Source of the DNA: Sphingobacteriaceae bacterium GW460-11-11-14-LB5
GTDB taxonomy: Bacteria; Bacteroidota; Bacteroidia; Sphingobacteriales; Sphingobacteriaceae
Direction: 5' to 3'
NCBI GenBank assembly: GCA_002151545.1
Contig: CP021237.1
Location: 5,642,001-5,706,000, forward strand
DNA length: 64,000 bases
The notes under the pieces are model-generated. The model did not search any database. It saw only the letters and a list, made by a program, of their open reading frames with translations, and had not been told where the DNA came from. The position numbers were made by a program, and so were the translations under genes. Position 1 is the stretch's first letter. Each line of letters starts with the position of its first letter. Of the stretch, positions 32,033 through 39,756 are shown piece by piece.

Positions 32033-32060
32033 ATAGCGTTTGAATAAAATTAATAGAGCA

Positions 32061-32534
32061 ATGACAGAGGTAACATACTACACCCAAGAGGGGTTAGATA
32101 AATTAAAAGAGGAAGTTCATTATTTAACAACCACCGGTCGTCAGCTAATATCTAAAGCAATTGCAGAAGCAAGGGATAAAGGTGATTTATCGGAGAATGC
32201 AGAGTACGATGCTGCCAAAGAAGCACAAGGTTTGCATGAAGCAAAAATTTCAAAATTAAAGAATACCTTGGCAAACGCACGTTTAATTGATGAGTCTAAA
32301 TTAGACTTATCGAAAGTACTTGCCTTATCGATTGTTAAAATAAAAAATGTTAAAAACGGCGCAACCATGACTTACCAGTTGGTAGCCGAAACAGAAGCCG
32401 ATTTAAAAACAGGAAAAATTTCTGTTAAATCGCCAATTGCACAAGGTTTGTTAGGTAAATCGGTTGGCGAATTTGCCGAAATCGAAGTGCCGGCAGGTAA
32501 AATGCAGTTCGAAGTTTTAGAGATATCAAGATAA
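32061..32534 (+). CDS. greA: Transcription elongation factor GreA
   Basis: A 157-residue protein starting MTEVTYYTQEGLDKLK; a TTG start 7 codons earlier is not needed. The N-terminal coiled-coil (about 1-75) has the acidic tip GDLSENAEYDAAKEAQG that enters the RNA polymerase secondary channel and promotes cleavage of backtracked RNA. The C-terminal FKBP-like domain follows (about 80-157). It is followed by a HIT-family gene after an 88-bp low-complexity spacer. The leader hairpin suggests attenuation, as known for E. coli greA. Confidence 0.95.
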   Translation: MTEVTYYTQEGLDKLKEEVHYLTTTGRQLISKAIAEARDKGDLSENAEYDAAKEAQGLHEAKISKLKNTLANARLIDESKLDLSKVLALSIVKIKNVKNGATMTYQLVAETEADLKTGKISVKSPIAQGLLGKSVGEFAEIEVPAGKMQFEVLEISR

Positions 32535-32622
32535 GGTAGAAGGCGGAGGGTTTAAGGCTTAAGGTCTGTTCTCCGCTCTAAATCCTAAACCTTACACCCT
32601 ACACCTTTAACCCTATACCTTA
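32535..32622. repeat. Low-complexity CTTAAACCC/TACACCCT spacer
   Basis: The gap between greA and the HIT gene is built from near-repeats of AAGGTTTAAGG and, on the other side, CCTTACACCCTACACC, TTAACCCTATACC. Left and right halves are roughly complementary, so the RNA could fold into a long imperfect hairpin. It looks like the low-complexity intergenic sequence common in this family of bacteria. Confidence 0.55.
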
Positions 32623-33021
32623 ATGACTATCTTTTCAAAAATTGTTGCTGGCGAAATCCCTGCACATGTTGTTGCTGAAACTGTAGAATATTTAGCCTTT
32701 TTAGATGTTCAGCCTTTAACAGCAGGCCATGTTCTGGTTATTCCGAAAATTGAGACTGATTATATTTTCGATATGGATGAAGATCTGTATGTGGGTTTGT
32801 GGATGTTTGCCAAAATTGTAGCGAAAGGTGTTAAAATAGCTTTCCCCTGCAAAAAAGTGGGCGTTTCGGTAATTGGACTGGAAGTGCCGCATGCACATAT
32901 TCATTTAATCCCGATGAATAATGTAAGCGATATGAATTTCAGTAAAGAAAAACTGAAGCCAACAAACGAAGAACTGGCTGAGGCTGCCGAAAAAATTAAG
33001 CAAGCCTTACTGGAAGTATAA
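32623..33021 (+). CDS. HIT-family nucleotide hydrolase/transferase
   Basis: A 132-residue protein with the histidine triad VPHAHIHLIP (about residues 90-99), where the middle His attacks the alpha-phosphate of nucleotide substrates. N-terminal IFSKIVAGEIPA and LDVQPLTAGHVLVIP are typical of the Hint/HIT branch. Members hydrolyse AMP-linked phosphoramidates or dinucleotides; the substrate is not evident here. It is probably co-transcribed with greA. Confidence 0.92.
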   Translation: MTIFSKIVAGEIPAHVVAETVEYLAFLDVQPLTAGHVLVIPKIETDYIFDMDEDLYVGLWMFAKIVAKGVKIAFPCKKVGVSVIGLEVPHAHIHLIPMNNVSDMNFSKEKLKPTNEELAEAAEKIKQALLEV

Positions 33022-33078
33022 AAAGGGCCGGCTGTGAAAACACCAGCCGACCATTCTACCCGCCTAACCCAAATATTT

Positions 33079-33939
33079 TTACGGCGCCGGAGCAACTGTA
33101 GCATTTAGCTGTAATACCGGCCAGGTTAAGCCTAGCCCCTTTCCGATTACGATGCCGAGGTTATCTCCTCTTTTTACATCTGATATCCAGTAATACAAAG
33201 GCCATCCCTTATAGGTTAATTGTTTTTTGTTGATGGTGGCTACGGTAATTACGCCTACATCAGCTTTTACTATCGCTGACGGAACGTTAAGGACTTCAGA
33301 TTCGTACACCGGCCAAATACCTTCTTGTGTTGCACTCTTGGTATAAGTATTTACACCATTTTTATCTGGCGCAAAAGCATACAAAGTACGTCCTTTGTTA
33401 TCAGTTAAGTAAATGGTTTTGCCGTCACCAACTGCATAGGTGCTGGTATAATTGATATTGTTCGCTGTCAGTTGTGCATTGGCCAGCATTAATGAATAAT
33501 CGGGTTTAGCTACAAACCAGATTCCAGCAACACCATCCCCTTTAATTTCGCCTGCTGCAGCATCATTTGCATAATAATAAAGCGGATAACCACGATAAGT
33601 ACTTTGTTTACGTCCATCGGCACGGGTAACTTCACCAACTTCGGCCTTGTTCAGGTTTAAATCTGTACTGGCATCGGCAGAATAATAAAGTGGCCAGGTG
33701 GTTTCGCAACCACCGGTACAGGTTGGCGTACCGGCAGCATCAGAGGCAAAAAAGTATAAAGTTTTGCCATCTTTATCGGTTAATACTGATCCGAATTTAG
33801 CATCGGCTGCCAGTTGAATTCCCTTTTTGTTAGATGCAGGAGGCGTTGTCGGTTCATCTGAACTATTTTTTTTGCAGGCACTAAATACCATGGCCACACA
33901 CAATACAGCCAATAGGTTTCTTTTTAAGTAGATTAGCAT
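33079..33939 (-). CDS. Lipoprotein with secreted-repeat (COG4315-type) domains
   Basis: A 286-residue lipoprotein. The lipobox FSAC lies near residue 21, followed by a Ser/Pro/Thr linker. Two related halves follow (about 45-160 and 165-275), each with a GKTLYFFA or GRTLYAFA strand, a WPxYYS/WPVYES element and a GYPLYYYA or GWPLYYWI strand. This is the secreted repeat of unknown function. The first half has a Cys pair (TCTGGC) that may form a disulfide. Function is unknown in the family. It is convergent with the HIT gene and divergent from the sigma factor. Confidence 0.8.
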   Translation of the reverse strand: MLIYLKRNLLAVLCVAMVFSACKKNSSDEPTTPPASNKKGIQLAADAKFGSVLTDKDGKTLYFFASDAAGTPTCTGGCETTWPLYYSADASTDLNLNKAEVGEVTRADGRKQSTYRGYPLYYYANDAAAGEIKGDGVAGIWFVAKPDYSLMLANAQLTANNINYTSTYAVGDGKTIYLTDNKGRTLYAFAPDKNGVNTYTKSATQEGIWPVYESEVLNVPSAIVKADVGVITVATINKKQLTYKGWPLYYWISDVKRGDNLGIVIGKGLGLTWPVLQLNATVAPAP

Positions 33940-34120
33940 AAGATTTTTTTGTTTTTAGTTTTAACTTTAATCATTAATATGCCCGTATTACGCCATCAGG
34001 TTGTAAATGGTTGCTTGCAGAAACGAGAATTTTAGCCAAACCGAACGAATCATAATTATTTTAAAAAAAAATATTTTTTTTAGGCAACCTTTTGTAAATC
34101 CTCATCGTAATGTGTTTTGA

Positions 34121-34126
34121 AAGGAG
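34121..34126 (+). promoter_or_regulatory. Shine-Dalgarno AAGGAG fixing a GTG start
   Basis: AAGGAG lies 5 nt before the GTG at 34132. Such sites are rare in Bacteroidota, and most genes in this window lack one. It favours the GTG over the TTG at 34117. Confidence 0.7.
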
Positions 34127-34131
34127 AACTT

Positions 34132-34758
34132 GTGACCGCTAACCGCGACAGAGAAGATATTATTATACAAAAGCATATTCAGGGCTGCATTAGAAATGAA
34201 AGGGATAGTCAAAAAGCGCTATACAAACATTTCTATAGCTTTGCTATGGGTATTTGTTTGCGTTATGCAAACGATCGGTTGGATGCTGCGGGAATACTGA
34301 ACGACGGCTTTTTTAAAGCTTTTAAAAACATCACTAAATACGAACCTAGCAAGGCTTTTTTGCCCTGGCTTGGTCGTATAATAACCAATACAGCTATCGA
34401 CTATTATCGTGCTAATCTGAAATTTGCTGATCACGTAGATATTCTGGATCATGAAAATATTGCGCAGGTAAGTTCTGTGTACGATAAGTTAGCTTACCAT
34501 GATTTACTGGCATTGGTGCAAAAGTTAAGCGCGGGTTACCGTACCGTTTTTAATCTTTTTGCCATTGATGGATATACACATGAAGAAATTGCCGAAATGC
34601 TGGGGATATCGGTAGGTACATCAAAGTCGAACCTGTTTAAGGCCAGGCAAAAATTACAGGAAATGTTAAAAGCTACAGAGGCGACAACTTACCAGGTAAG
34701 GAATTCGGAAGTAGATAGGAACCTTTTACAGGTAAGGTTAAACACAAATATGCAATGA
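34132..34758 (+). CDS. ECF-type RNA polymerase sigma factor
   Basis: A 208-residue sigma factor. Region 2 (about residues 20-95; ALYKHFYSFAMGICLRYA, DAAGILNDGFFKAFKNI, LPWLGRIITNTAIDYYR) and region 4 (about 135-185; YRTVFNLFAIDGYTHEEIAEMLGISVGTSKSNLFKARQ) are clear. Region 3 is absent, as in ECF sigmas. It overlaps the next gene by the 4-bp ATGA, and that product, with a membrane span, is a candidate partner. It probably directs an envelope regulon; the target promoters are not visible here. Confidence 0.9.
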   Translation: MTANRDREDIIIQKHIQGCIRNERDSQKALYKHFYSFAMGICLRYANDRLDAAGILNDGFFKAFKNITKYEPSKAFLPWLGRIITNTAIDYYRANLKFADHVDILDHENIAQVSSVYDKLAYHDLLALVQKLSAGYRTVFNLFAIDGYTHEEIAEMLGISVGTSKSNLFKARQKLQEMLKATEATTYQVRNSEVDRNLLQVRLNTNMQ

Positions 34759-35945
34759 AAGAGGGAAAAGATATAGATAAATTATTTAAGGATGGGTTGG
34801 AAAATCCCGATCTTCCTTTTAATGATTTAGATTGGGATAATCTGGAGGAGAGATTGCATCCAGCACCAAAAAGGAGGGTAGTGCCGCTGATTTGGTTAAC
34901 GGCTGTGGCTGGGATAGCCGCAATGTTACTGGTGGTGTTTTTATTGGCTAAGCCAAATGGCGATCAACCTAAAAACAATCCGCTGGTGAAAACAGATACA
35001 AAAATTAACAATAAAGAGCATAACAAACCTATAGAGGATAAGGGAGATTTAATCAAGAAACCAACAGAAAATAATACTTCTTCCGGGAATGGTGAAGGAA
35101 GTTTATTGGCCGGGAATAAAGAAAATAATAAAGATACGAATGATGATAAAGTGGCTGAAACAAGCCAGGTTAATGCTGGTTTTTCTAAAGTTTTGGAGAG
35201 TAGTTATATCCATCAGAACCTTTTAGCCAATACCTTATATAATCCACAAATAAGCATTCAAACTAAACGAGTAGAATTAGAACAACAAAATCTGGTAGCT
35301 GCCCTTCCGCAAAGAAAACCGGAGAAAATGCCAACGCCATTGGTTAGGAAGACGCCAAGGTTTGTTTTAAGTATCCTGGCCGCACCCGATTTAACCAGTG
35401 TGCAAAATTCAGGTAAAAGTAGCTTTAGTGGCGGTTTTGGTGTAGAAGCTACGCTTTTCTTAACCCGGAAATTAAGTGTTACGACCGGCGCAGTTTATGC
35501 CAAGAAAATTTACGATTCAGATTTTAGCCAGTATAACCCTAACACCAATTATGTTTTTAAGGTAGATCCGGCAAATATCCACGCCAATTGCGATGTAATC
35601 GATATTCCAATCAATGTGAACTATAAGGTTTTTGATGGCCGTAGAAATTCGGTTTCGCTAAGCACAGGTTTATCCAGTTATTTAATGCTGAAGGAAAAAT
35701 ACAGTTATTCTTATAACGGAGCTTATCAGGGCCCTCAAAGTTTCGAAGTAAAAAACCAGAATCAGCACTATTTAGGTGTAGCTAATGTTGGGGTGGAGTT
35801 TCAACACAAAATAAATAATAATTTAAGCATCAGCGCTAAACCTTTTATGAAAATCCCTTTAACGGATATAGGTTATGGAAACTCTAAATTATCATCTACA
35901 GGTGTGGCTGTTTCGGTAAATATGAACCTGTTCAGAAAGAATTAA
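34755..35945 (+). CDS. Single-span protein with C-terminal outer-membrane-like beta barrel; sigma-factor partner
   Basis: A 396-residue protein. The N-terminal 40 residues are acidic and helical (DLDWDNLEERLHPAPK), followed by one membrane span (about 43-65), a long low-complexity linker rich in Asn, Lys and Asp (about 70-140) and a C-terminal segment (about 205-396) with alternating strands ending VSVNMNLF, like a small porin-type barrel. A cytoplasmic segment, a span and a barrel in one chain is a layout seen in Bacteroidota genes paired with ECF sigmas. It overlaps the sigma gene by 4 bp. Whether it holds the sigma as an anti-sigma factor is inferred. Confidence 0.68.
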   Translation: MKEGKDIDKLFKDGLENPDLPFNDLDWDNLEERLHPAPKRRVVPLIWLTAVAGIAAMLLVVFLLAKPNGDQPKNNPLVKTDTKINNKEHNKPIEDKGDLIKKPTENNTSSGNGEGSLLAGNKENNKDTNDDKVAETSQVNAGFSKVLESSYIHQNLLANTLYNPQISIQTKRVELEQQNLVAALPQRKPEKMPTPLVRKTPRFVLSILAAPDLTSVQNSGKSSFSGGFGVEATLFLTRKLSVTTGAVYAKKIYDSDFSQYNPNTNYVFKVDPANIHANCDVIDIPINVNYKVFDGRRNSVSLSTGLSSYLMLKEKYSYSYNGAYQGPQSFEVKNQNQHYLGVANVGVEFQHKINNNLSISAKPFMKIPLTDIGYGNSKLSSTGVAVSVNMNLFRKN

Positions 35946-36832
35946 TGTTTAATGTTGCGAATGGGGTCGGGCAGGGGTACAAAGCCTGTTTCGCCGGGAA
36001 CCGGTTTAAAGCTTTGCTCCAGCCATTTAGTTTTGGCTTTTTCAATCAATTCCTTGTCTGATGCAACAAAATTCCAGTAAATAAAACGTTCTTCAGGAAA
36101 AGCTTCACCACCGAATATGTAAACCGTGGTGTTTTCGTGCATGGTAAATTCGCAGAGTTTGGCATCGTTGGCAATTAAAATTAAACGCGGTTCAAAAATA
36201 TTCCCTTCACTTTCAATCGCACCTTCTAAAATATAAAGTGCACTTTCGCCAAACAGGTAATCGCCAATGTTTAACTTTTGCTGCTTAGTGCTTTTTAACT
36301 CTAAAAAATATAAGGGACTGTACACCGGAACCGGAGATTTATAACCAAAAGCTTCTCCGGCGATTAATTTAAAATCAACACCATCTTGTGTCCAGCCTGG
36401 AATGTCTGCCCCCTCTACGTGGCAAAATTCAGGTTCCATTTGTTCTAAATCTTTAGGTAAGGCTACCCAGATCTGTAAGCCATGGAGCATTTTGTCGCTA
36501 TGACGGAGGTATTCAGGAGTTCTTTCTGAATGTACGATACCGCTGCCCGAGGTCATCCAGTTTACCTGTCCGGGTTTAATCACAATATCCGAACCCAAAC
36601 TGTCTTTGTGTGTAATTTCGCCCTCGAACAAAAAGGTTAAGGTTGATAAGCCAATATGCGGGTGTGGTGGAACATCGAGGTTTTCATGATCGCTCAACGC
36701 GGCAGGACCCATGTGGTCGATAAAGGAAAAAGGACCAACCATGCGTTTCTCTCTGAAAGGCAGTAATCTGCCAACCATAAAATTGCCAATATTTGCAGGC
36801 CTTTCTTCGATAATGAGTTTAATGTTCGACAT
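35942..36832 (-). CDS. Pirin-family cupin protein
   Basis: A 296-residue bicupin. The N-terminal cupin carries the four iron ligands at the positions expected for pirins: H57 and H59 (PPHPHIGLST), H101 and E103 (IVHSER). Some members are quercetin dioxygenases and others regulate enzymes or transcription; the role here is unknown. Its end overlaps the end of the convergent sigma-partner gene by 4 bp. Upstream is a 500-bp repeat-rich gap. Confidence 0.92.
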   Translation of the reverse strand: MSNIKLIIEERPANIGNFMVGRLLPFREKRMVGPFSFIDHMGPAALSDHENLDVPPHPHIGLSTLTFLFEGEITHKDSLGSDIVIKPGQVNWMTSGSGIVHSERTPEYLRHSDKMLHGLQIWVALPKDLEQMEPEFCHVEGADIPGWTQDGVDFKLIAGEAFGYKSPVPVYSPLYFLELKSTKQQKLNIGDYLFGESALYILEGAIESEGNIFEPRLILIANDAKLCEFTMHENTTVYIFGGEAFPEERFIYWNFVASDKELIEKAKTKWLEQSFKPVPGETGFVPLPDPIRNIKH

Positions 36833-37345
36833 GGGATAATCAATTTTTTGATGACGTGAATTTAAGGAAAAAAATGCTAAAGCAGATGGTTTGGTAATAT
36901 CTGTTGGCGCGAAAAACTAGTTTGTTTTTGGAAAGCAATAACAGAAGCTTTTAGGTTGTTGTTTTTCCGCTCCCGCTTCTCCCGACTTCATCTCGGGATT
37001 TGCTTTGATCGGGTTTAGGTGGCTAGGGCAATGCTACTGTCAGAAGTGAAATAAACCCGACCGACAGCGTTATCCTGATTTTTTCTATCAGGATTAAGCA
37101 AAGGGCGGGGCTGGAACAACCGAAGTAATACGGGTACTGCTTTTCAAACTATCAAGAAAATTTCCGTGCCCTCTGTGCTTCCGTGGCAGAAAATTTATTC
37201 CTAAACTGAGTTCTATGGTAACATCTGATGTCACGGGAAGATCTCTTCATTTCGTCGCGCTTCAGTAGAGATGACGGAATTATTGTAACAAAAAAGCATC
37301 CCTTTCGAGATGCCTTTCTAAACTTAAAAAGAAAAATTAAGATTT
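36833..37345. repeat. Repeat-rich gap with several dispersed elements
   Basis: This 513-bp gap has no gene. It holds a TTTTTGGAAAGCA start (36926, as at 28746), an internal hairpin TCCCGACTTCATCTCGGGA (36989-37007), a larger GATCGGGTTT/AAACCCGACC pair, the TCTGTGCTTCCGTGG element (37172-37186, repeated at 38971-38985) and a copy of the AGATCTC...AGATGACGG element (37231-37277). A hairpin AAAAGCATC/GATGCCTTTC near 37290-37320 may end the reductase transcript. Confidence 0.5.
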
Positions 37346-38446
37346 TTATACCAGTTCCATTAAAGCCTCTTTGCTAAAGCCTTTTAATTCTTCTGTGCGG
37401 TTATATTTAATTTTTTCTACCCAGTTCGGGTCTGCTAAAAGCGGACGGCCAACTGCTACTAAATCGAAATCACCGCGATCCATTCTGCGTACCAGTTCTT
37501 CCAATGAGCTAGGTTGTGAACTTTGACCAGCAAATGCGCCAAAGAAATCGCCATCCAAACCAACAGAACCTACTGAAATTGTTGCTTTTCCGGTTACTTT
37601 TTTGGCCCAACCGGCAAAATTTAAGTCAGAACCTTCAAATTCAGGTTCCCAGAAACGGCGTTGCGAACAATGGAAAATATCGATTCCGGCTTCGGCTAAT
37701 GGGGTTAACCATTGCTCCATTTCCTGTTCGTTTTTAGCCAGTTTGAAATCGTAAGCAGCAGGTTTAAACTGCGATAGACGTATAATTAAGGCGAAGTCTT
37801 CACCAACTCTTTTGCGTACTTCCTTAATTACTTCAACACCAAAACGGGTACGCTCTGCTAAAGTTTTGCCACCATAAATGTCGGTACGGTTATTTGTACC
37901 CTCCCAGAAAAACTGATCAATCAGGTATTGGTGTGCACCATGTATTTCAACCGTATCAAAACCCAAAGCTTTAGCGTCGGCTGCTGCCTGGCCAAAAGCT
38001 GCAATGGTATCAGCAATGGCTGCATCGGTCATCGGTACGCCATTTTCAAAACCTGGTTTGTTTAGGCTTGATGGACCTTCGAAAGGTGTGCCTGGTAGCC
38101 AACCCGATGCATGGTTATCCATAATGCCCTGGTGCCAGATCTGCGGACCCATTTTACCGCCAGCCTGGTGTACACTTTTAATTACGTTTTCCCAGCCTGC
38201 TAAAGCTTCGGTACCGTAAAAATGTGGAATATTAGGATCTGCAGAAGATGATGGACGGTTAATTACGGTTCCTTCTGATAAAATTAAACCCACTTCACCA
38301 GCTGCTCTCTTTGCGTAATAGGCGGCAACTTCGGGAGTTGGTACGCCACCAGGAGAAAATGAACGCGTCATTGGCGCCATTACGATTCTATTTTTGATAT
38401 TTAATGTTTTAAGGCTAAAAGGCCTGAATAAACTATCTGTGTTCAT
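37346..38446 (-). CDS. Old-yellow-enzyme family alkene reductase
   Basis: A 366-residue FMN-binding TIM-barrel enzyme starting MNTDSLFRPFSLKTLNIKNRIVMAPMTRSF. The active-site motif EIHGAHQYLIDQF and substrate-side IWHQGI are clear, as is the phosphate-binding VGSVGLDG...VAVGRPLLADP. It reduces activated C=C bonds of enones or nitro compounds with NAD(P)H. The ArsR-type regulator gene ends 11 bp upstream, so the two form an operon controlled by that regulator, probably in response to an electrophile. Confidence 0.93.
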   Translation of the reverse strand: MNTDSLFRPFSLKTLNIKNRIVMAPMTRSFSPGGVPTPEVAAYYAKRAAGEVGLILSEGTVINRPSSSADPNIPHFYGTEALAGWENVIKSVHQAGGKMGPQIWHQGIMDNHASGWLPGTPFEGPSSLNKPGFENGVPMTDAAIADTIAAFGQAAADAKALGFDTVEIHGAHQYLIDQFFWEGTNNRTDIYGGKTLAERTRFGVEVIKEVRKRVGEDFALIIRLSQFKPAAYDFKLAKNEQEMEQWLTPLAEAGIDIFHCSQRRFWEPEFEGSDLNFAGWAKKVTGKATISVGSVGLDGDFFGAFAGQSSQPSSLEELVRRMDRGDFDLVAVGRPLLADPNWVEKIKYNRTEELKGFSKEALMELV

Positions 38447-38457
38447 ATGTTTCTAAA

Positions 38458-38760
38458 TTATAATTCGGTATTGATGATTTCGCTTAATTTTTCTAAGCCT
38501 TCTTTATTGCGTTTGTAATAAGTCCATTGACCTAAGCGTGTTGAACTGATTAAATCAGCACGTTGTAAAATAGACAGGTATTCGGAAATGGTACTTTGCG
38601 ACAGTCCGCTTTTAAGCTGAATTTGCCCAACGCAAACACCAACATTTTCAAAATCGGCATTGGGTTGTTCCGGAAAATGTATTTCTGGCGCTTTTAACCA
38701 GCCTAAAATCTGTAAACGTGTTTTGTTCGAAAGTGCTTTAAATATTTCTACCTGATCCAT
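38458..38760 (-). CDS. ArsR-family winged-helix repressor
   Basis: A 100-residue regulator starting MDQVEIFKALSNKTRLQILGWL. The ATG is chosen because it lies 4 nt after a perfect -7 promoter element; the upstream extension would be untranscribed. The recognition helix is in LSQSTISEYLSILQRADLISS. One cysteine (NVGVCVGQ) could be a redox or electrophile sensor, but there is no metal-binding Cys pair. It precedes the reductase gene by 11 bp. An inverted repeat in its promoter (38772-38791) is a likely operator. Confidence 0.9.
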   Translation of the reverse strand: MDQVEIFKALSNKTRLQILGWLKAPEIHFPEQPNADFENVGVCVGQIQLKSGLSQSTISEYLSILQRADLISSTRLGQWTYYKRNKEGLEKLSEIINTEL

Positions 38761-38764
38761 GGCA

Positions 38765-38795
38765 CAAATGTATATCGACTTTTCCCGATATGCCA
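38765..38795 (-). promoter_or_regulatory. Promoter/operator of the arsR-reductase operon
   Basis: On the minus strand: TTG (38794-38796), a 21-bp spacer and TACATTTG (38765-38772), a perfect TAnnTTTG. In the spacer lies the inverted repeat ATATCG/CGATAT (38772-38777 and 38786-38791) with an 8-bp gap. The -7 element is followed by just TGCC and then ATG, which predicts a leaderless mRNA. Confidence 0.6.
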
Positions 38796-38796
38796 A

Positions 38797-39014
38797 TTAA
38801 AAGAATAAAGTTTACAATTGCATGTAAAACTTAGCGATAAGTAAAATGAATGATGTTATGAGCGGAAAGATTTTTGTTGAATATTATTATCGATTTTAGA
38901 GAAGGGGCGTCATTCCCGCGCAGGCGGGGATCTTAATGCAGCATACAAAACCTAGATCGTGATCATGTCTTCTGTGCTTCCGTGGTTAAGATTAACCTTA
39001 GAGAAAAAATGGCC
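38797..39014. repeat. Gene-free gap with dispersed repeats
   Basis: It contains GCGTCATTCCCGCG...CGGGGATC (38907-38932, a REP-like element whose relatives are at 43733-43758 and 60393 on) and TCTGTGCTTCCGTGG (38971-38985, identical over 15 bp to 37172-37186). Nothing else is recognised. Confidence 0.5.
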
Positions 39015-39053
39015 AAAAAAGAACGGGGATAAATCATACCGACCTATCCCCGT
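39015..39053 (-). terminator. Terminator of the histone-H1-like gene
   Basis: ACGGGGATA (39023-39031) pairs with TATCCCCGT (39045-39053). On the minus strand a run of T residues follows the stem. It lies 74 bp beyond the stop codon. Confidence 0.75.
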
Positions 39054-39126
39054 CATCTAAATTAACGCTCTCATATATATAAACAACCAAAAAGGTGATT
39101 TATTATATTTGATGTAAAATATTTTT

Positions 39127-39660
39127 TTATTTTTTTGCTGCAGGCTTTTTTGTGGCTGCTTTTGCTTTCTTTTCCGCTACTGGAGTCTCTTCAATCGCTT
39201 CCACTTTTTTCTTTGCAGGTGCTTTGGCTTTTTTAACTTCTACAGTCGGTTCTTCAATTTCTTCAGCTTTCTTTTTAGCAGGTGTTTTTGCTTTTTTTAC
39301 TTCGGCAGGTGCTTCTTCAGCTACAACTTCTTTCTTCTTAGCCGGAGCTTTCGCTTTTTTAACTTCCGTAACCGGAGCTTCAGCAACAGGTTCTTCTTTA
39401 ACTGCTACTGCTTTCGGCGCATGGTCTTGTTGCAGGTAGTTGGCCAGGATCTGTCGTAAATATACCTCTGGTTTAGGCATATTGATGATGGTTCCAGGTT
39501 CTTTATCCTGAGATTGCTTGATGTAAGCCGATTTAATTTTGCCCCAATCTTTAGAGTAAAGTCTGATAAACATCTCTACAAATTGTTCGTCTGTATATTT
39601 TTTAGGCAACCTACCCAGCACTGCCTGAATTTTTTCTTCTTTTTTATGTAATACCGCCAT
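39127..39660 (-). CDS. Protein with histone-H1-like Lys/Ala/Pro tail
   Basis: A 177-residue protein starting MAVLHKKEEKIQ. The first 90 residues form a helical domain (YTDEQFVEMFIRLYSKDWGKI, PEVYLRQILANYLQQ). The tail has three 21-residue repeats (about 99-161), each EVKKAKxPAKKK followed by an acidic segment, then a partial fourth (AEKKAKAATKKPAAKK). Lys/Ala/Pro tails like this bind DNA in eukaryotic H1 and bacterial H1-like proteins such as HctA or BpH1. A nucleoid-associated role is likely. The acidic residues inside each repeat are unusual. It is monocistronic with a good terminator. Confidence 0.75.
   Translation of the reverse strand: MAVLHKKEEKIQAVLGRLPKKYTDEQFVEMFIRLYSKDWGKIKSAYIKQSQDKEPGTIINMPKPEVYLRQILANYLQQDHAPKAVAVKEEPVAEAPVTEVKKAKAPAKKKEVVAEEAPAEVKKAKTPAKKKAEEIEEPTVEVKKAKAPAKKKVEAIEETPVAEKKAKAATKKPAAKK
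39178..39366 (-). repeat. Three 63-bp coding repeats of the H1-like tail
   Basis: Three in-frame units of exactly 63 bp encode 21-residue repeats that start EVKKAKxPAKKK. Such tandem repeats readily vary in copy number between strains. Confidence 0.8.
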
Positions 39661-39756
39661 CGATTTTATTTTGTACAAAGATAGCCGAATTTTATCATTA
39701 TCAGTTTTTTGCTTTTTTCGGTAAAAATGGATGGTACAGGCGATTAGATTTAGTGA

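Larger units (their letters stand above)
31702..32060. other. Divergent promoter region, M1 peptidase / greA
   Basis: This 359-bp gap holds a 14-bp palindrome (31713-31726) near the peptidase start, A+T-rich text with no gene, and then the greA promoter and leader hairpin listed separately. Confidence 0.5.
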
